Of a DNA stretch of 64,000 nucleotides, positions 55,822 through 64,000 are shown in pieces. Made by a program: the position numbers and the translations under genes. The stretch covers positions 34,019-98,018 of the forward strand of contig CAJWQJ010000005.1 of assembly GCA_913045315.1 (NCBI GenBank), written 5' to 3'. Numbering within the stretch: position 1 is the first letter of the stretch; each line of letters begins with the position of its first letter. Below the pieces are notes generated by a model. That model saw only the letters and a list, made by a program, of their open reading frames with translations. It searched no databases and was not told where the DNA came from. The stretch is from an uncultured Chloroflexota bacterium (GTDB lineage Bacteria > Chloroflexota > Dehalococcoidia > Lucifugimonadales > UBA1127).

Positions 55822-57033
55822 TCAATAGCCAATTGACTTTAATTCAGTTAGTCTTTCAATTTCAGAATCAGATATTCCTAAAACGTCTCTACATACATCA
55901 TACGTATGTTCCCCTATCAAAGGAGCACGGTCAATAATAGCTTTGGATCGAGAAAATCGAATTGGATTCCCAGGATATGTATGAACACCAGCTACAGGAT
56001 GATCTAGTTCTATATATCCTCCTCGTTCCTTCAGATGGGGATCAGCTAAATGATCTAATGAATTCTGCACATATCCGCTTGGAATCCTATAGGATTGTAA
56101 TATTTCCATAACTCGTTCTGGTTCTAATTCAATTGTCCATTTAGTAATTTCTTGATTTAATTCATCTCTGCGGTTTAATCTTCCACTTAATTCGTTAAGT
56201 TCTGAATCTTTTTTCCAATCTTCCCTGTCCATAGCTTCACACAATGAAACCCAATGCTGGTCAGTCATTACACTGATAACGCACCAACGATCCTCACCTT
56301 TGCAAGGATATACCCCGTTAGGTGAAGCATATGGGGCATCATTTCCTCGAGGTTTAGGATCATGCCCATTTACAGTGTACTCCAAAAATCGCTCACCTAG
56401 CATGCTTGCACCTGCCTCAGCCTGAGACATATCTATAAATTGTCCTTCTCCAGTTCTATTTCGATGATCCAATGCCGCAAGAACTGCCATAAGTCCAACC
56501 TTACCAGCAATATGATCAGGGTGATTAATAGTAGCCCCCATAGGTTCAACATCGTCAGGATGTCCCCAAAGGTAATTTAATCCTAGGTAAGGAGCTAAAT
56601 TTGGACCAAATGCAGCAAATTCCCCAGCTGGTCCTCCACGACCAAATCCATTTGAACTTATATAAACAATATCGGATTTAAATTCTTTCACTGAATCATA
56701 ATCCAATCCCCAGCTCCTAGTAACATACGCTCTGTTGTTTTCTGCAACAACATCGCTGACTTTGACTAAATCTCTAACCAACGACAACCCTTCTTCACTT
56801 CGAAGATTGACTGCAAAACTCTTCACATTACGATTTGCCTCATTATAACCAGCACTGTTATTCAGATTAGGCTCCCCATCGAGACGACCACCACGGCGCA
56901 TGAAATCTGGATATACCTGAGATTCAACTTTTATAACTTCTGCACCAAATTCAGCCATGACTCTGCATAATTCGGGAATTACCGCTCCTTGACCTAAGTG
57001 AGCAACACGTATCCCTTCAAGTGGTAAACTCAT
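55822..57033 (-). CDS. Class III CoA-transferase (CaiB/BaiF), copy 1
   Basis: Family III CoA-transferase moving CoA between carboxylates. N-terminal IRVAHLGQGAVIPELCRVMAEFGAEVIKVE and NVKSFAVNLRSEEG are family blocks. The probable catalytic Asp is in NHPDHIAGKVGLMAVLAAL (about residue 175). The start is ATG 57033 with AGGGG upstream (not the ORF-track start), giving 403 aa. It follows a paralogous CoA-transferase by 28 bp, so both may form one two-gene unit. Substrate unknown. Confidence 0.87.
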   Translation of the reverse strand: MSLPLEGIRVAHLGQGAVIPELCRVMAEFGAEVIKVESQVYPDFMRRGGRLDGEPNLNNSAGYNEANRNVKSFAVNLRSEEGLSLVRDLVKVSDVVAENNRAYVTRSWGLDYDSVKEFKSDIVYISSNGFGRGGPAGEFAAFGPNLAPYLGLNYLWGHPDDVEPMGATINHPDHIAGKVGLMAVLAALDHRNRTGEGQFIDMSQAEAGASMLGERFLEYTVNGHDPKPRGNDAPYASPNGVYPCKGEDRWCVISVMTDQHWVSLCEAMDREDWKKDSELNELSGRLNRRDELNQEITKWTIELEPERVMEILQSYRIPSGYVQNSLDHLADPHLKERGGYIELDHPVAGVHTYPGNPIRFSRSKAIIDRAPLIGEHTYDVCRDVLGISDSEIERLTELKSIGY

Positions 57034-57061
57034 ATCTACACCCCTTACTACAACTAGACAA

Positions 57062-58261
57062 TTAAATAACACCCTTAGATTTCAAATTGTTTAGCTCATC
57101 GTCATTAATTTCTAACTCGACTGAATAAATTTCATAATTATCTTCTCCTAACAGAGGCGCTGATTTCCTCAAGCTTAATGGAGTGCCCATCATCCTTAAG
57201 GGAGGACCAGGATAATCGTATTCTCCAACCAATTGATGATTAACAGGCTGAAAAAATTCTCTACTTTTGGTTTGTGGAGATTCAGCAAAGGAACCTAGTG
57301 ATTGAAGTGGGGTAATTGGTAATCCAAGTTCTTGACCCGCATCAAAAAGCTCTTGCATTGTTCTATCTTGAATATATTCTTCGTACGCAATTCTCATAAC
57401 ATCAGCATTATCTCTTCGAAACACATTATCATCCCAAGCTTCATCTTCAAAAATATCCGGTTTGCCAATTAACTCTTTCTGAGCTTCCCAGTGGCGAGGA
57501 ACATTTCCTGCTATTTTCACATATCCATCCTTGCATTGATAAATCAACATAGATGCTCCTCTAACGGGAAAATCACCACCACCCGGAACTGTTCCATAAG
57601 TTGTCATCGGTACTGACCAAGGAAATAATCCTGCTATGCCTGCTTCCTGTACAGATATGTCAAGCCATTCACCTTCACCATCATCTCCTCGACCGTATAA
57701 AGCAATCATTATTCCAGTACCAGCATAAACAGCAGCCATATCATATGCCATTGCATTCGGTGCGTCGGAAGGTGCTTTATCTTGAAATCCAGCAACTTGC
57801 ATAGCACCACTCATTGCCATTGCAACTATAGGAGATCCCTCAAAATTACGTCTTGGTCCACTCTGTCCCCAATCAGTTACAGATGCCATAATGATTTTTG
57901 GATTAATTTGCTTTAAATTTGAATAACCTAACCCCAAGCTGTTCAAATAACCCGGTTGAAAACATTCAACTATTACATCAGAGGTCTTAACTAATCGTTT
58001 TAGTATTTCTTGCCCTTCTGAGGTTTCTATATCTAAAGTAATCCCTCGTTTATTAACATTTCTATATAAATAATATAAACTCCGTTCAACATTCGGGATG
58101 TTGCCTGCAAATGGAGGAATCCAACGAGTAGAATGTCCTTCTGGTGGTTCAATTCTTATAACATCAGCACCCAAATGAGCTAAATAAAGGGTGCCCAAAT
58201 CAGCTTTCATATCTGATAAGTCAAGCACACGATATCGCGATAAAGGTCCATTCGTAGTCAT
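57062..58261 (-). CDS. Class III CoA-transferase (CaiB/BaiF), copy 2
   Basis: Second CaiB/BaiF-type CoA-transferase of 399 aa. Blocks are YRVLDLSDMKADLGTLYLAHLGADVIRIEPP, NKRGITLDIETSEG and VIVECFQPGYLNSLGLGYSNL. The probable catalytic Asp is in NAMAYDMAAVYAGTG. ATG 58261 has GGAGGG 5 nt upstream. The two copies share only family-level similarity by eye, so they may be two different enzymes or subunits of a heteromeric transferase. Confidence 0.87.
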   Translation of the reverse strand: MTTNGPLSRYRVLDLSDMKADLGTLYLAHLGADVIRIEPPEGHSTRWIPPFAGNIPNVERSLYYLYRNVNKRGITLDIETSEGQEILKRLVKTSDVIVECFQPGYLNSLGLGYSNLKQINPKIIMASVTDWGQSGPRRNFEGSPIVAMAMSGAMQVAGFQDKAPSDAPNAMAYDMAAVYAGTGIMIALYGRGDDGEGEWLDISVQEAGIAGLFPWSVPMTTYGTVPGGGDFPVRGASMLIYQCKDGYVKIAGNVPRHWEAQKELIGKPDIFEDEAWDDNVFRRDNADVMRIAYEEYIQDRTMQELFDAGQELGLPITPLQSLGSFAESPQTKSREFFQPVNHQLVGEYDYPGPPLRMMGTPLSLRKSAPLLGEDNYEIYSVELEINDDELNNLKSKGVI

Positions 58262-58394
58262 ATCTCCCTCCAAATATTTACGATTCGAAATCCCATCAAA
58301 TGCCTACAGGCCTTACAATCGGCAAATTAGTTCAGTAGTCATTAAAAGTCAATATAGTAAGTTTCTAAAAAACAAATCTAAGTACAAATATTAC

Positions 58395-58422
58395 TTGACA
58401 GCTACTAGGTTTCGTGTAAAGT
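58395..58422 (+). promoter_or_regulatory. Candidate promoter of the dppB-dppC genes
   Basis: A consensus TTGACA (58395-58400) and TAAAGT (58417-58422) are separated by 16 bp, about 72 bp before the dppB ATG. The 232-bp spacer between the divergent CoA-transferase and permease genes shows no other feature I can support. Confidence 0.55.
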
Positions 58423-58493
58423 ACAAAAAACTGCAACTTATATATGTGTAATAGTTTTTTAGAATATTTCTTCCTTAAAATTTAGGAGATCAC

Positions 58494-59453
58494 ATGCAAC
58501 GATATATCATTAGAAGATTACTCCTTGGAATAGTGACAATGTTCGTTGTTTCGGTGCTTATCTTCCTTATGATAAGAGTTGCCCCCGGAGACGTTGCCTA
58601 CCAAATAGCCTCACAAGGAGATGACGGTGAGGAAATAGAAGAAGAACTTCTGATCGAAATACGTGAACGTTTAGGTCTTAATGAACCATTACCTATACAA
58701 TACAAAAATTATATCGTATCTGCAGTCACGTTAGACTGGGGCGAATCCTATTTTTCAGGTCTCCCAATAAATGAAGAATTCGGAAGACGTTTCCCTGTTA
58801 CATTCGAACTCATGGTTCTCTCTGTAGTGATAGCTATGTCTGTGGGACTACCTTTAGGTGCTTTGATGGCTCTACGGCAAGATACGTGGATTGACTATGC
58901 TGCAAGAGTTTTCTCGCTTGCAGGACTTTCAGTACCAAATTTCTGGTCAGCAACACTTATAATAACAGTTGGAATGCTTTATTTTAATTGGGCCCCCAGA
59001 GTTGAATACGTAAGCATCTGGAAGGATCCAATAGGCAATTTAAGCCTTTATTCATGGCCAGCGTTAACTTTAGGATGGGCTGTAATGGCTACACAAGCAA
59101 GAATGTTAAGGTCTTCCATGCTTGAAGTGCTCCGTCAGGACTATGTACGAACCGCACATTCCAAAGGACTAAACGAAAGAACTGTGACAGTAAGACATGT
59201 CGTAAGAAATGCAATGCTTCCGGTTGTTACTGTTATATCGTTCACTATTATATTAGCAATGGGTGGATCAGTTATTACTGAACAAATATTTAATCTCCCA
59301 GGTATGGGGAATTACTTAATTCAAGCAATGAGTAGACGAGATTATCCTGTAGTTCAAATCGTAATATTACTGTTTACCTTTTGGATTATCATCATAAATC
59401 TTCTAACGGATCTTCTCTATGCAGTTCTTGATCCGAGAATTCGATATAGTTAA
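58494..59453 (+). CDS. Peptide/nickel-type ABC transporter permease (DppB-like)
   Basis: Inner-membrane permease of an oligopeptide-family ABC importer. The N-terminus MQRYIIRRLLLGIVTMFVVSVLIFLMIRVAPGD is the hallmark of DppB/OppB. It is followed by a large periplasmic loop with an acidic insert (about 38-60, GDDGEEIEEELL) and five further spans. The EAA loop lies in AHSKGLNERTVTVRHVVRNAMLP. Length is 319 aa; AGGAG lies upstream. No binding protein or ATPases lie in the window, so the substrate is open. Confidence 0.93.
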   Translation: MQRYIIRRLLLGIVTMFVVSVLIFLMIRVAPGDVAYQIASQGDDGEEIEEELLIEIRERLGLNEPLPIQYKNYIVSAVTLDWGESYFSGLPINEEFGRRFPVTFELMVLSVVIAMSVGLPLGALMALRQDTWIDYAARVFSLAGLSVPNFWSATLIITVGMLYFNWAPRVEYVSIWKDPIGNLSLYSWPALTLGWAVMATQARMLRSSMLEVLRQDYVRTAHSKGLNERTVTVRHVVRNAMLPVVTVISFTIILAMGGSVITEQIFNLPGMGNYLIQAMSRRDYPVVQIVILLFTFWIIIINLLTDLLYAVLDPRIRYS

Positions 59454-59480
59454 ACCAATTATCATAACAGGAGTCTGTTA

Positions 59481-60392
59481 GTGGCAACTCAAAGTACTAT
59501 AAATAGCTCAGATCCTCTTCTCAGACGAGAGCAGGAAAAGATATATATTCGAGCCCCTAAAGGAGTATTGAAATTCGTCAAGAAAAAACCCTTAGGTGGT
59601 GTAGGGTTATTGATACTCTTAATAATGTGTTTCATGGCCATATTTGCTCCTGTAATTGCAGATGATCCACTGCAAACTGATTATAATCAGATGATAGCTG
59701 CACCTTCTGCAGATCACTTGTTCGGGACTGATGACCTTGGAAGGGATTTATGGTCAAGAATTATTTACGGAGCAAGAATTTCATTATATGTTGGATTCTT
59801 ATCAGTACTTTTTGGATCTGGTACTGGATGCATCATAGGTTTAGTGGGAGCTTTTTACGGCGGTAGCATAGATACATTCTTACAAAGAATTATTGATGCA
59901 ATGATGGCTTTCCCGAGTCTTATATTAGCCCTAACGATTGTCGCAACATTAGGAGCTGGACTTGATAAGGTAATTCTTGCAATAGCAATTGTGCAAGTGC
60001 CAAGAGCCTCACGGGTAGTTCGTTCCCAAGCCTTGGCAATACGAGAAATGGACTACGTTACAGCAGCAAAAGCTATAGGTTGCAAAGATACTCGAATTAT
60101 GATGCGTCATATTTTGCCACAAGTTGTTGCACCATGGCTGATAATTGCATCCGCAGCACTAGGCACTGCGATCCTAACAGAAGCTTCATTAAGCTTCTTG
60201 GGATTAGGTGTTCCTGCACCTGAGCCAGCTTGGGGTGGAATGCTTTCTGGAAGAGCCCGAGATTACTACGCAGTCGCTCCATGGATGGCTATATGGCCAG
60301 GTTTATTCATTGCCTTAGCTGTTTATGGATTTAACCTTTTCGGTGATGCCCTTAGAGACATTCTCGATCCTAGATTACGGGGAACCCAGTAA
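59481..60392 (+). CDS. Peptide/nickel-type ABC transporter permease (DppC-like)
   Basis: Second permease of the same importer, 303 aa. An N-terminal cytoplasmic stretch leads to the first span (LLILLIMCFMAIFAPVIADDPL), then the family segment HLFGTDDLGRDLWSRIIYGARISL. The EAA loop is TAAKAIGCKDTRIMMRHILPQ, and SLSFLGLGVPAPEPAWGGML is typical of DppC. The start is GTG 59481 with AGGAG upstream, 27 bp after dppB. Confidence 0.93.
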   Translation: MATQSTINSSDPLLRREQEKIYIRAPKGVLKFVKKKPLGGVGLLILLIMCFMAIFAPVIADDPLQTDYNQMIAAPSADHLFGTDDLGRDLWSRIIYGARISLYVGFLSVLFGSGTGCIIGLVGAFYGGSIDTFLQRIIDAMMAFPSLILALTIVATLGAGLDKVILAIAIVQVPRASRVVRSQALAIREMDYVTAAKAIGCKDTRIMMRHILPQVVAPWLIIASAALGTAILTEASLSFLGLGVPAPEPAWGGMLSGRARDYYAVAPWMAIWPGLFIALAVYGFNLFGDALRDILDPRLRGTQ

Positions 60393-60444
60393 AAAAGACT
60401 TAAGTTTAGAATTTCGTTCGATTTTCACGTTGGGTTAAAAAGGG

Positions 60445-61181
60445 ATGGATAAACAGCGACGCTCAATAATTCTTGATAAAATTGAACGAGCTACTGAACT
60501 TCCCCTTTTAATATTGTCCCTTATATTCATTCCAATATTAATCCTTCCATGGATGTTAGACTTAAATTCGGACATTCATTCTACTCTAGATATTCTAGAC
60601 AAACTTATATGGACTATCTTTGCATTTGATTTGATGATAAAAACGTATTTTTCTCCTAATCGAATACAATATCTTCGCACTCATCCTTTTGACATACTTA
60701 TCGTGGCCTTACCATTCCTTAGACCATTAAGAATTATTCGAGCAGCGAAAACATTACGGTTAATAAGATTTATCAGAGTATTCGTGACTCTAGGTTATAT
60801 TGGTGGGACATTAAAAAAAAAAGAAAAGGAATTCAACTTAGTTTAGGATTTGCCTTGATTATTTTTGTAGTTACTTCACTATTGTTATATTCTGCAGAAA
60901 AAAATAGTGGTAGCGAAATTAATAGTTAAGGTTCTGCATTATGGTGGGCAATTGCTACTCTTACAAACGTTGGAGCTGGAAATATTTCACCTGAAACTGC
61001 TTTAGGGAAAGGCATGGGAGTTTTCCTCATGATATGTGGAGTAGGTATATTTACTTCACTCGCGGCAAATGTAGCAGCAATTCTGCTTGAAGACCCTCAA
61101 GAAGAAAAGAATGATCGAGAGATTAAAGAAGAACTTGCTGATATAAAAAGAATATTAGAAAAAATTGATTTGAATAGATAA
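60445..61181 (+). pseudogene. Disrupted voltage-gated-like ion channel (six-span K+ channel family)
   Basis: The 5' part (60445-60846) encodes about 133 aa resembling the voltage-sensor half: spans S1-S3, then an S4-like Arg ladder (RPLRIIRAAKTLRLIRFIRVF). The pore half continues in the -1 frame after a run of ten A's (60813-60822): FALIIFVVTSLLLYSAE, then GSALWWAIATLTNVGAGNISPETALG. That half also has an in-frame TAA at 60927-60929. The selectivity filter is NVGAGN instead of TVGYGD. A soluble coiled tail ends at 61181. Two lesions and a poor filter suggest a decayed gene, though the A-run could be a read error. Confidence 0.8.
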
Positions 61182-61188
61182 GAAGAAT

Positions 61189-62601
61189 TCAAAAAGGTTT
61201 GTTTTCTGAGAGCTTCCAAACTGAATCAAGAAATAACGAAAAATCTATTAAAGTTTTCTCTTCCCCATTGCGTGCAGCTGCCTGGAGACCAAATGGCAGA
61301 ACCGGGACACCTTCTGTTTGCCCACAAGGTATACTCATAGCTGGATTTCCAGTCATATTAAAGATATAGCAATATGTGTTAAACGACCAACCGGAATCAA
61401 CAGGAATTCCATCAATTTCTTGTGGCGGGGAATTAATCTCAAAGGATGGTATTGGTGTTGTTGGAGTCAATATAAGATCATAATCATCGAAAATAGATTG
61501 AATTTTTTTTCGAGATACCTCCATTATTTGTATCGCGTCACTATATTCCGAATTCGTTATTTCTCTCCCAAACTCAATACACTCAATAAGTGAGTGGGTC
61601 ATATCATTTCTGAATCTATCAAGTAATGAACCATATTCATCTGCAAATCCACGAAGGAATAAAGTTGCAAAAGCATGTCTGCATTCTATTTCATCAAATA
61701 CATAATCAATTTGATCAATACAAGCTCCAAGTTTCTGCAATTCTACTATTCTACTGCCTAAACTTAGTCGAATTTGAGGATCAAGAGGAGAACTACCCCA
61801 ATCAGATATCCATGCTATTTTCAAACCATTTAAATTTTCAAATCTTGAGTCAAACAAAAAGAATTCATCAATACTATGATTATCGCCAAGTGAACCATCA
61901 CTTAAAACTTTTTCAAAAAGGATTTTTAAATCTCTAGGGTCATTAGCAAAAAATCCATACTGTGAAAAATCTTTCAACTTTATTTTCTTATTTGATTCAA
62001 GATTAATCCAATTTGTAGGTTTAATCCCATATACGCCACAAAAACTTGCAGGAATACGAATTGAGCCTCCTCCATCACTTCCTTCAGAAATTGGGACAAT
62101 TCCAGCTGCCACGGAAACTGCTGAACCTCCACTTGACCCTCCTGAACCAAAAAAAGAATTCCATGGGTTTCTACATGGATCTAATAGTCGATTTTCTGTA
62201 ATTGCACTATGTCCAAATTCTGAAGTATTTGTTTTGCCAATCACAATCATTCCAGCTTTTTTTAATTTTGATATATGCAACAAATCCTCAAATGGAATGA
62301 AATCATTATTAATCAAACTTCCGTAAGTGGTTCGAATATCAGTTGTTGGTGTAAGGTCTTTCACGGGTAATGGAATCCCGCATAAATATCCTGAATATTC
62401 ATTCCTCAATATTTTTTCTTCTAATGCTTTTGCTCTACTTATAGCATCATCTTTATTTATAAGAGAAATAAAGATATTAAATTGGGGATCAAGTTCTTCA
62501 ATTTTAGCAAAACAACTAGTCATCACTTCTACAGGTGAAATTTCTTTGCTCATGATCATTTGATTTAGCTTCCAAGCAGGAAAAAAACTAAAATCTTCCA
62601 T
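61189..62601 (-). CDS. Amidase signature-family protein (GatA-like)
   Basis: Hydrolase with the Ser-cisSer-Lys triad. The Lys is in LPVKDLTPT (about residue 78), the central Ser region is GSGGSSGGSAVSVAAG (about 151-166), and the nucleophile Ser is in SDGGGSIRIPASFCGVYGIKP. Length is 470 aa. It is closer to stand-alone amidases than to GatA because gatB and gatC are absent nearby and the C-terminus is less conserved. It ends 8 bp after the broken channel gene, converging with it. Confidence 0.87.
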   Translation of the reverse strand: MEDFSFFPAWKLNQMIMSKEISPVEVMTSCFAKIEELDPQFNIFISLINKDDAISRAKALEEKILRNEYSGYLCGIPLPVKDLTPTTDIRTTYGSLINNDFIPFEDLLHISKLKKAGMIVIGKTNTSEFGHSAITENRLLDPCRNPWNSFFGSGGSSGGSAVSVAAGIVPISEGSDGGGSIRIPASFCGVYGIKPTNWINLESNKKIKLKDFSQYGFFANDPRDLKILFEKVLSDGSLGDNHSIDEFFLFDSRFENLNGLKIAWISDWGSSPLDPQIRLSLGSRIVELQKLGACIDQIDYVFDEIECRHAFATLFLRGFADEYGSLLDRFRNDMTHSLIECIEFGREITNSEYSDAIQIMEVSRKKIQSIFDDYDLILTPTTPIPSFEINSPPQEIDGIPVDSGWSFNTYCYIFNMTGNPAMSIPCGQTEGVPVLPFGLQAAARNGEEKTLIDFSLFLDSVWKLSENKPF

Positions 62602-62689
62602 CTTTGGTTGCTCCTATCAAAAATTAGTATAAAATAAAATCAGTACGACCTTACTGAGTCATTATAGCGAAGAATAATCCTAATCGCTC

Positions 62690-62765
62690 CCGCCCATAGC
62701 TCAGTGGACAGAGCACCGGGCTTCGAACCCGGGTGTCGGGGGTTCGAGTCCCTCTGGGCGGGCCA
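62690..62765 (+). tRNA. tRNA-Arg (TCG)
   Basis: Cloverleaf with acceptor CCGCCCA pairing TGGGCGG, D-arm GCTC/GAGC and anticodon stem CCGGG/CCCGG with loop CTTCGAA (anticodon TCG). T-arm is GGGGG-TTCGAGT-CCCTC, and an encoded CCA ends the gene. It decodes CGA codons in arginine. It faces the argS 3' end 21 bp away. The ORF at 62704-62919 in the track is a shadow. Confidence 0.95.
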
Positions 62766-62786
62766 CTTTCATAAAGATATGAATCC

Positions 62787-62950
62787 TTACATTTCTTCAG
62801 GTGCTGACATGCCCATCAATTCTAGTGCTTTAGCTATGACTATTCGACTTGAATCAACTAGCTTTAATCTAGCCTTAGTTAATTCATCATCATCACTTAC
62901 TACTCTGCAGTTATCATAAAAATGATGACAAAATGTTGCCATCATTTCGG
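62787..62950 (-). CDS. argS: Arginyl-tRNA synthetase, C-terminal fragment
   Basis: The last ~50 residues of a class I arginyl-tRNA synthetase. FYDNCRVVSDDDELTKARLKLVDSSRIVIAKALELMGMSAPEEM matches the end of the ArgS DALR anticodon-binding domain. Full ArgS is about 550 aa, so most is missing. Upstream (higher coordinates) the frame stays open but the protein becomes a CHAT-domain fragment at about 62930-62955, and base composition changes. The break is therefore a junction, not the native gene. It neighbours tRNA-Arg. Confidence 0.85.
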
Positions 62951-63240
62951 TATTCACATCCCAATGTGATGCCATCACGCTGGATGCGTTACAAAGACGT
63001 AGTGTCATTTCCAAGCCCAGCACGTCGCCGCCTTGTCCTTCTAAACCTTGACCAGAAACACAGGCACCAAGTGTCACATGACTGTTTGAAAGGTTTGGAC
63101 TTTCTTTGTTGATCATACTCGGCGTAAGTAGTCTTGTTACATCACCATCACGTATGGGGACACCTCGTCCGTCTGACACCACCAAACCCGAATTTTCATA
63201 GGGATTCGACATTGGCCTGAAAAATCCGTGAGCTTGGATA
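62930..63240. other. Two breakpoints joining unrelated gene fragments
   Basis: Within about 300 bp three unrelated coding fragments meet. argS (minus) joins CHAT (minus) at about 62930-62955, and CHAT joins the permease (plus) at about 63230. Each fragment is cut inside a conserved domain, and GC content rises across the first breakpoint. There are no IS ends, tRNA attachment site or direct repeats. Assembly or amplification chimerism is the simplest explanation; a real rearrangement cannot be excluded from sequence alone. Confidence 0.7.
62940..63236 (-). pseudogene. CHAT-domain protease fragment
   Basis: About 95 residues resembling the C-terminal half of a CHAT (caspase-HetF-associated TPR) peptidase domain. 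It has the His segment AHGFFRP, then SGLVVSDGRG, the Cys segment VTLGACVSGQG, DVLGLEMTLRL and SSVMASHWDVN. Both members of the His-Cys dyad are visible. It is truncated at both ends: upstream the homology stops where an opposite-strand permease begins, and downstream it fuses in frame to the argS tail. It is more GC-rich than the window average. No TPR or partner gene remains. Confidence 0.7.
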
Positions 63241-64000
63241 GGCTCAATGATCCAAGTTTTTGTCACCAAAGAGAGAATGCAAAAATCCATGGGAAAAACT
63301 GGACCCAAAAGTGTCGCATTGGGCACTTTCTTTGGCTTTATTTCCAGTTCCTGTTCCTTCGCAGCTTTATCTACAACGCGTGCTCTATTTGTAAAAGGTG
63401 CAGGCTTAATCCCTTCGCTTGCTTTCATGTTGGCGTCCACCAATTTGGTGGTGGAATTAGGCATAATCATTTCTATTTTTCTTGGGTGGCAGTTTGTTGT
63501 AGGAGAATATGTCGGTGGTATTCTACTTATCCTAGCCGTTTGGCTGTTGGTCAAACTGACGTGTAAAAAAGAGTTTGAGGAAAAATCGCGAGAGCATGCA
63601 AAAAAAGCAGAAGGTGGCGATAACCAAGCGAGTAGCAAGGAAAAAAGCTGGAAAGATAAAATAGCGAGTAAAGCGGGATGGCACCAAGTTGCTAGCCGCT
63701 ACACGATGGAATGGAAGATGGTATGGAAAGATGTGACCATTGGGTTTACGGTCGCCGGTATCATCGCGGTATTTGTCCCCACTGAATTTTTTCAATCACT
63801 TTTCATCGGAGCCGGGCAAGAATCGAACTCCTTTTTGCAGATTCTTGCACAAACCATCGTTGGCCCCGTTGCGGCCTTTTTTACTTTTATCGGCTCCATG
63901 GGTAACATTCCGCTAGCGGCCGTGTTATTCGGGCAGGGGGTAAGTTTCGCTGGAGTAATGGCGTTTATCTTTAGTGATCTGGTGGTATTTCCAGTGTTGC
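63232..64000 (+). CDS. Predicted permease (YraQ/ArsP-type, PF03773 family), partial
   Basis: Membrane protein of the UPF0718/ArsP permease family, some of which export organoarsenicals. The reading frame follows an in-frame TGA (63229-63231); the first ATG is 63247. Family hallmarks are GFISSSCSFAALSTTRALFVKGAG (Cys-containing loop) and SLAFMLASTNLVVELG in the first half. A cytoplasmic Lys-rich loop follows, then GPVAAFFTFIGSMGNIPLAAVLFGQG and FSDLVVFP. It runs off the window end. The usual first spans are missing at the 5' end, so it is truncated at the junction with the CHAT fragment. Codon use is less AT-biased than in neighbours. Confidence 0.75.

Noticed and set aside
60813-60822. Programmed -1 frameshift at the A10 run in the channel gene
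   Set aside because: The run is slippery and the frame direction fits, but the downstream frame has its own TAA at 60927, so a functional fusion would still not be made.
62940-63236. CHAT protease as part of a new defence or caspase-like system
   Set aside because: Only a fragment remains, fused to argS and cut by a permease. There is no TPR domain, target or partner gene, so no system can be claimed.
62787-63638. Single 283-aa minus-strand protein from the ORF track
   Set aside because: It is an artificial fusion: ArgS tail, CHAT fragment, and then the antisense shadow of the plus-strand permease.

Overview
This 64 kb window is AT-rich, tightly packed bacterial DNA with short intergenic gaps and many convergent or overlapping gene ends. 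Most of it is chromosomal core: translation, secretion, proteolysis, nitrogen assimilation and cofactor genes. The mix suggests a small-genome member of the Chloroflexota, perhaps Dehalococcoidia or SAR202-like. That mix includes EtfAB, class III CoA-transferases, a geranylgeranyl-reductase-like flavoprotein, a PAC2 protein, an SCO1664-family protein, a large Alu-type SRP RNA, and a tRNA-tuf-rpmG-secE-nusG-rplKAJL cluster. The lineage is an inference from gene content and was not tested by phylogeny.

Layout. 1-1.56 kb: end of a thiamine-precursor-type ABC importer. 1.58-6.66 kb (minus): tRNA-Thr/Tyr/Thr, tuf, rpmG, secE, nusG, rplK, rplA, an L10 leader with attenuator, rplJ, rplL. 6.7-20.4 kb: SDR, RNase II-like protein, geranylgeranyl-reductase-like flavoprotein, two polyprenol-type glycosyltransferases, LysR regulator, EtfAB, an HExxH protein, PAP2 phosphatase, flavin reductase, an SCO1664/PAC2 pair, galU. 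20.5-28.3 kb (plus): SRP RNA, rsmA, ispE, a small membrane protein, aspS, tig-clpP-clpX. 28.3-39.3 kb (minus): nadE, gltD, gltB and two different glutamine synthetases, with conspicuous palindromes and an 11-bp-phased repeat in the spacers. 39.4-41.6 kb: SMP-30 protein and a class V aminotransferase. 41.6-46.6 kb (minus): a degenerate-kinase/beta-propeller receptor, ychF, hemW and a small protein. 46.7-55.7 kb: holA, def, cca, secD, secF, a TlpA-like thioredoxin, lipB, apt, SDR, queF. 55.8-62.8 kb: two CoA-transferases, DppBC-type permeases, a broken ion channel, an amidase, tRNA-Arg, and the 3' end of argS.

The last ~1.1 kb does not fit the rest. The argS reading frame is cut after about its last 50 codons. 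It runs into a fragment of a CHAT-type protease domain, which is itself cut and joined to a YraQ/ArsP-type permease on the opposite strand. Base composition is visibly more GC-rich there. I read it as a chimeric or rearranged contig end with at least two junctions, not as a native operon.

The most useful leads are these: an 11-bp-periodic GTTAC-type repeat (GlnR/OmpR-like operator) before a GSI whose adenylylation tyrosine is replaced by Phe; a perfect 44-bp palindrome between the two glnA genes; a membrane pseudokinase with a zinc ribbon and PQQ-type propeller in a ychF-hemW operon; a leaderless-looking holA promoter overlapped by a 14-bp inverted repeat; and the mosaic contig end. I found no CRISPR array, prophage, IS element or complete defence system.
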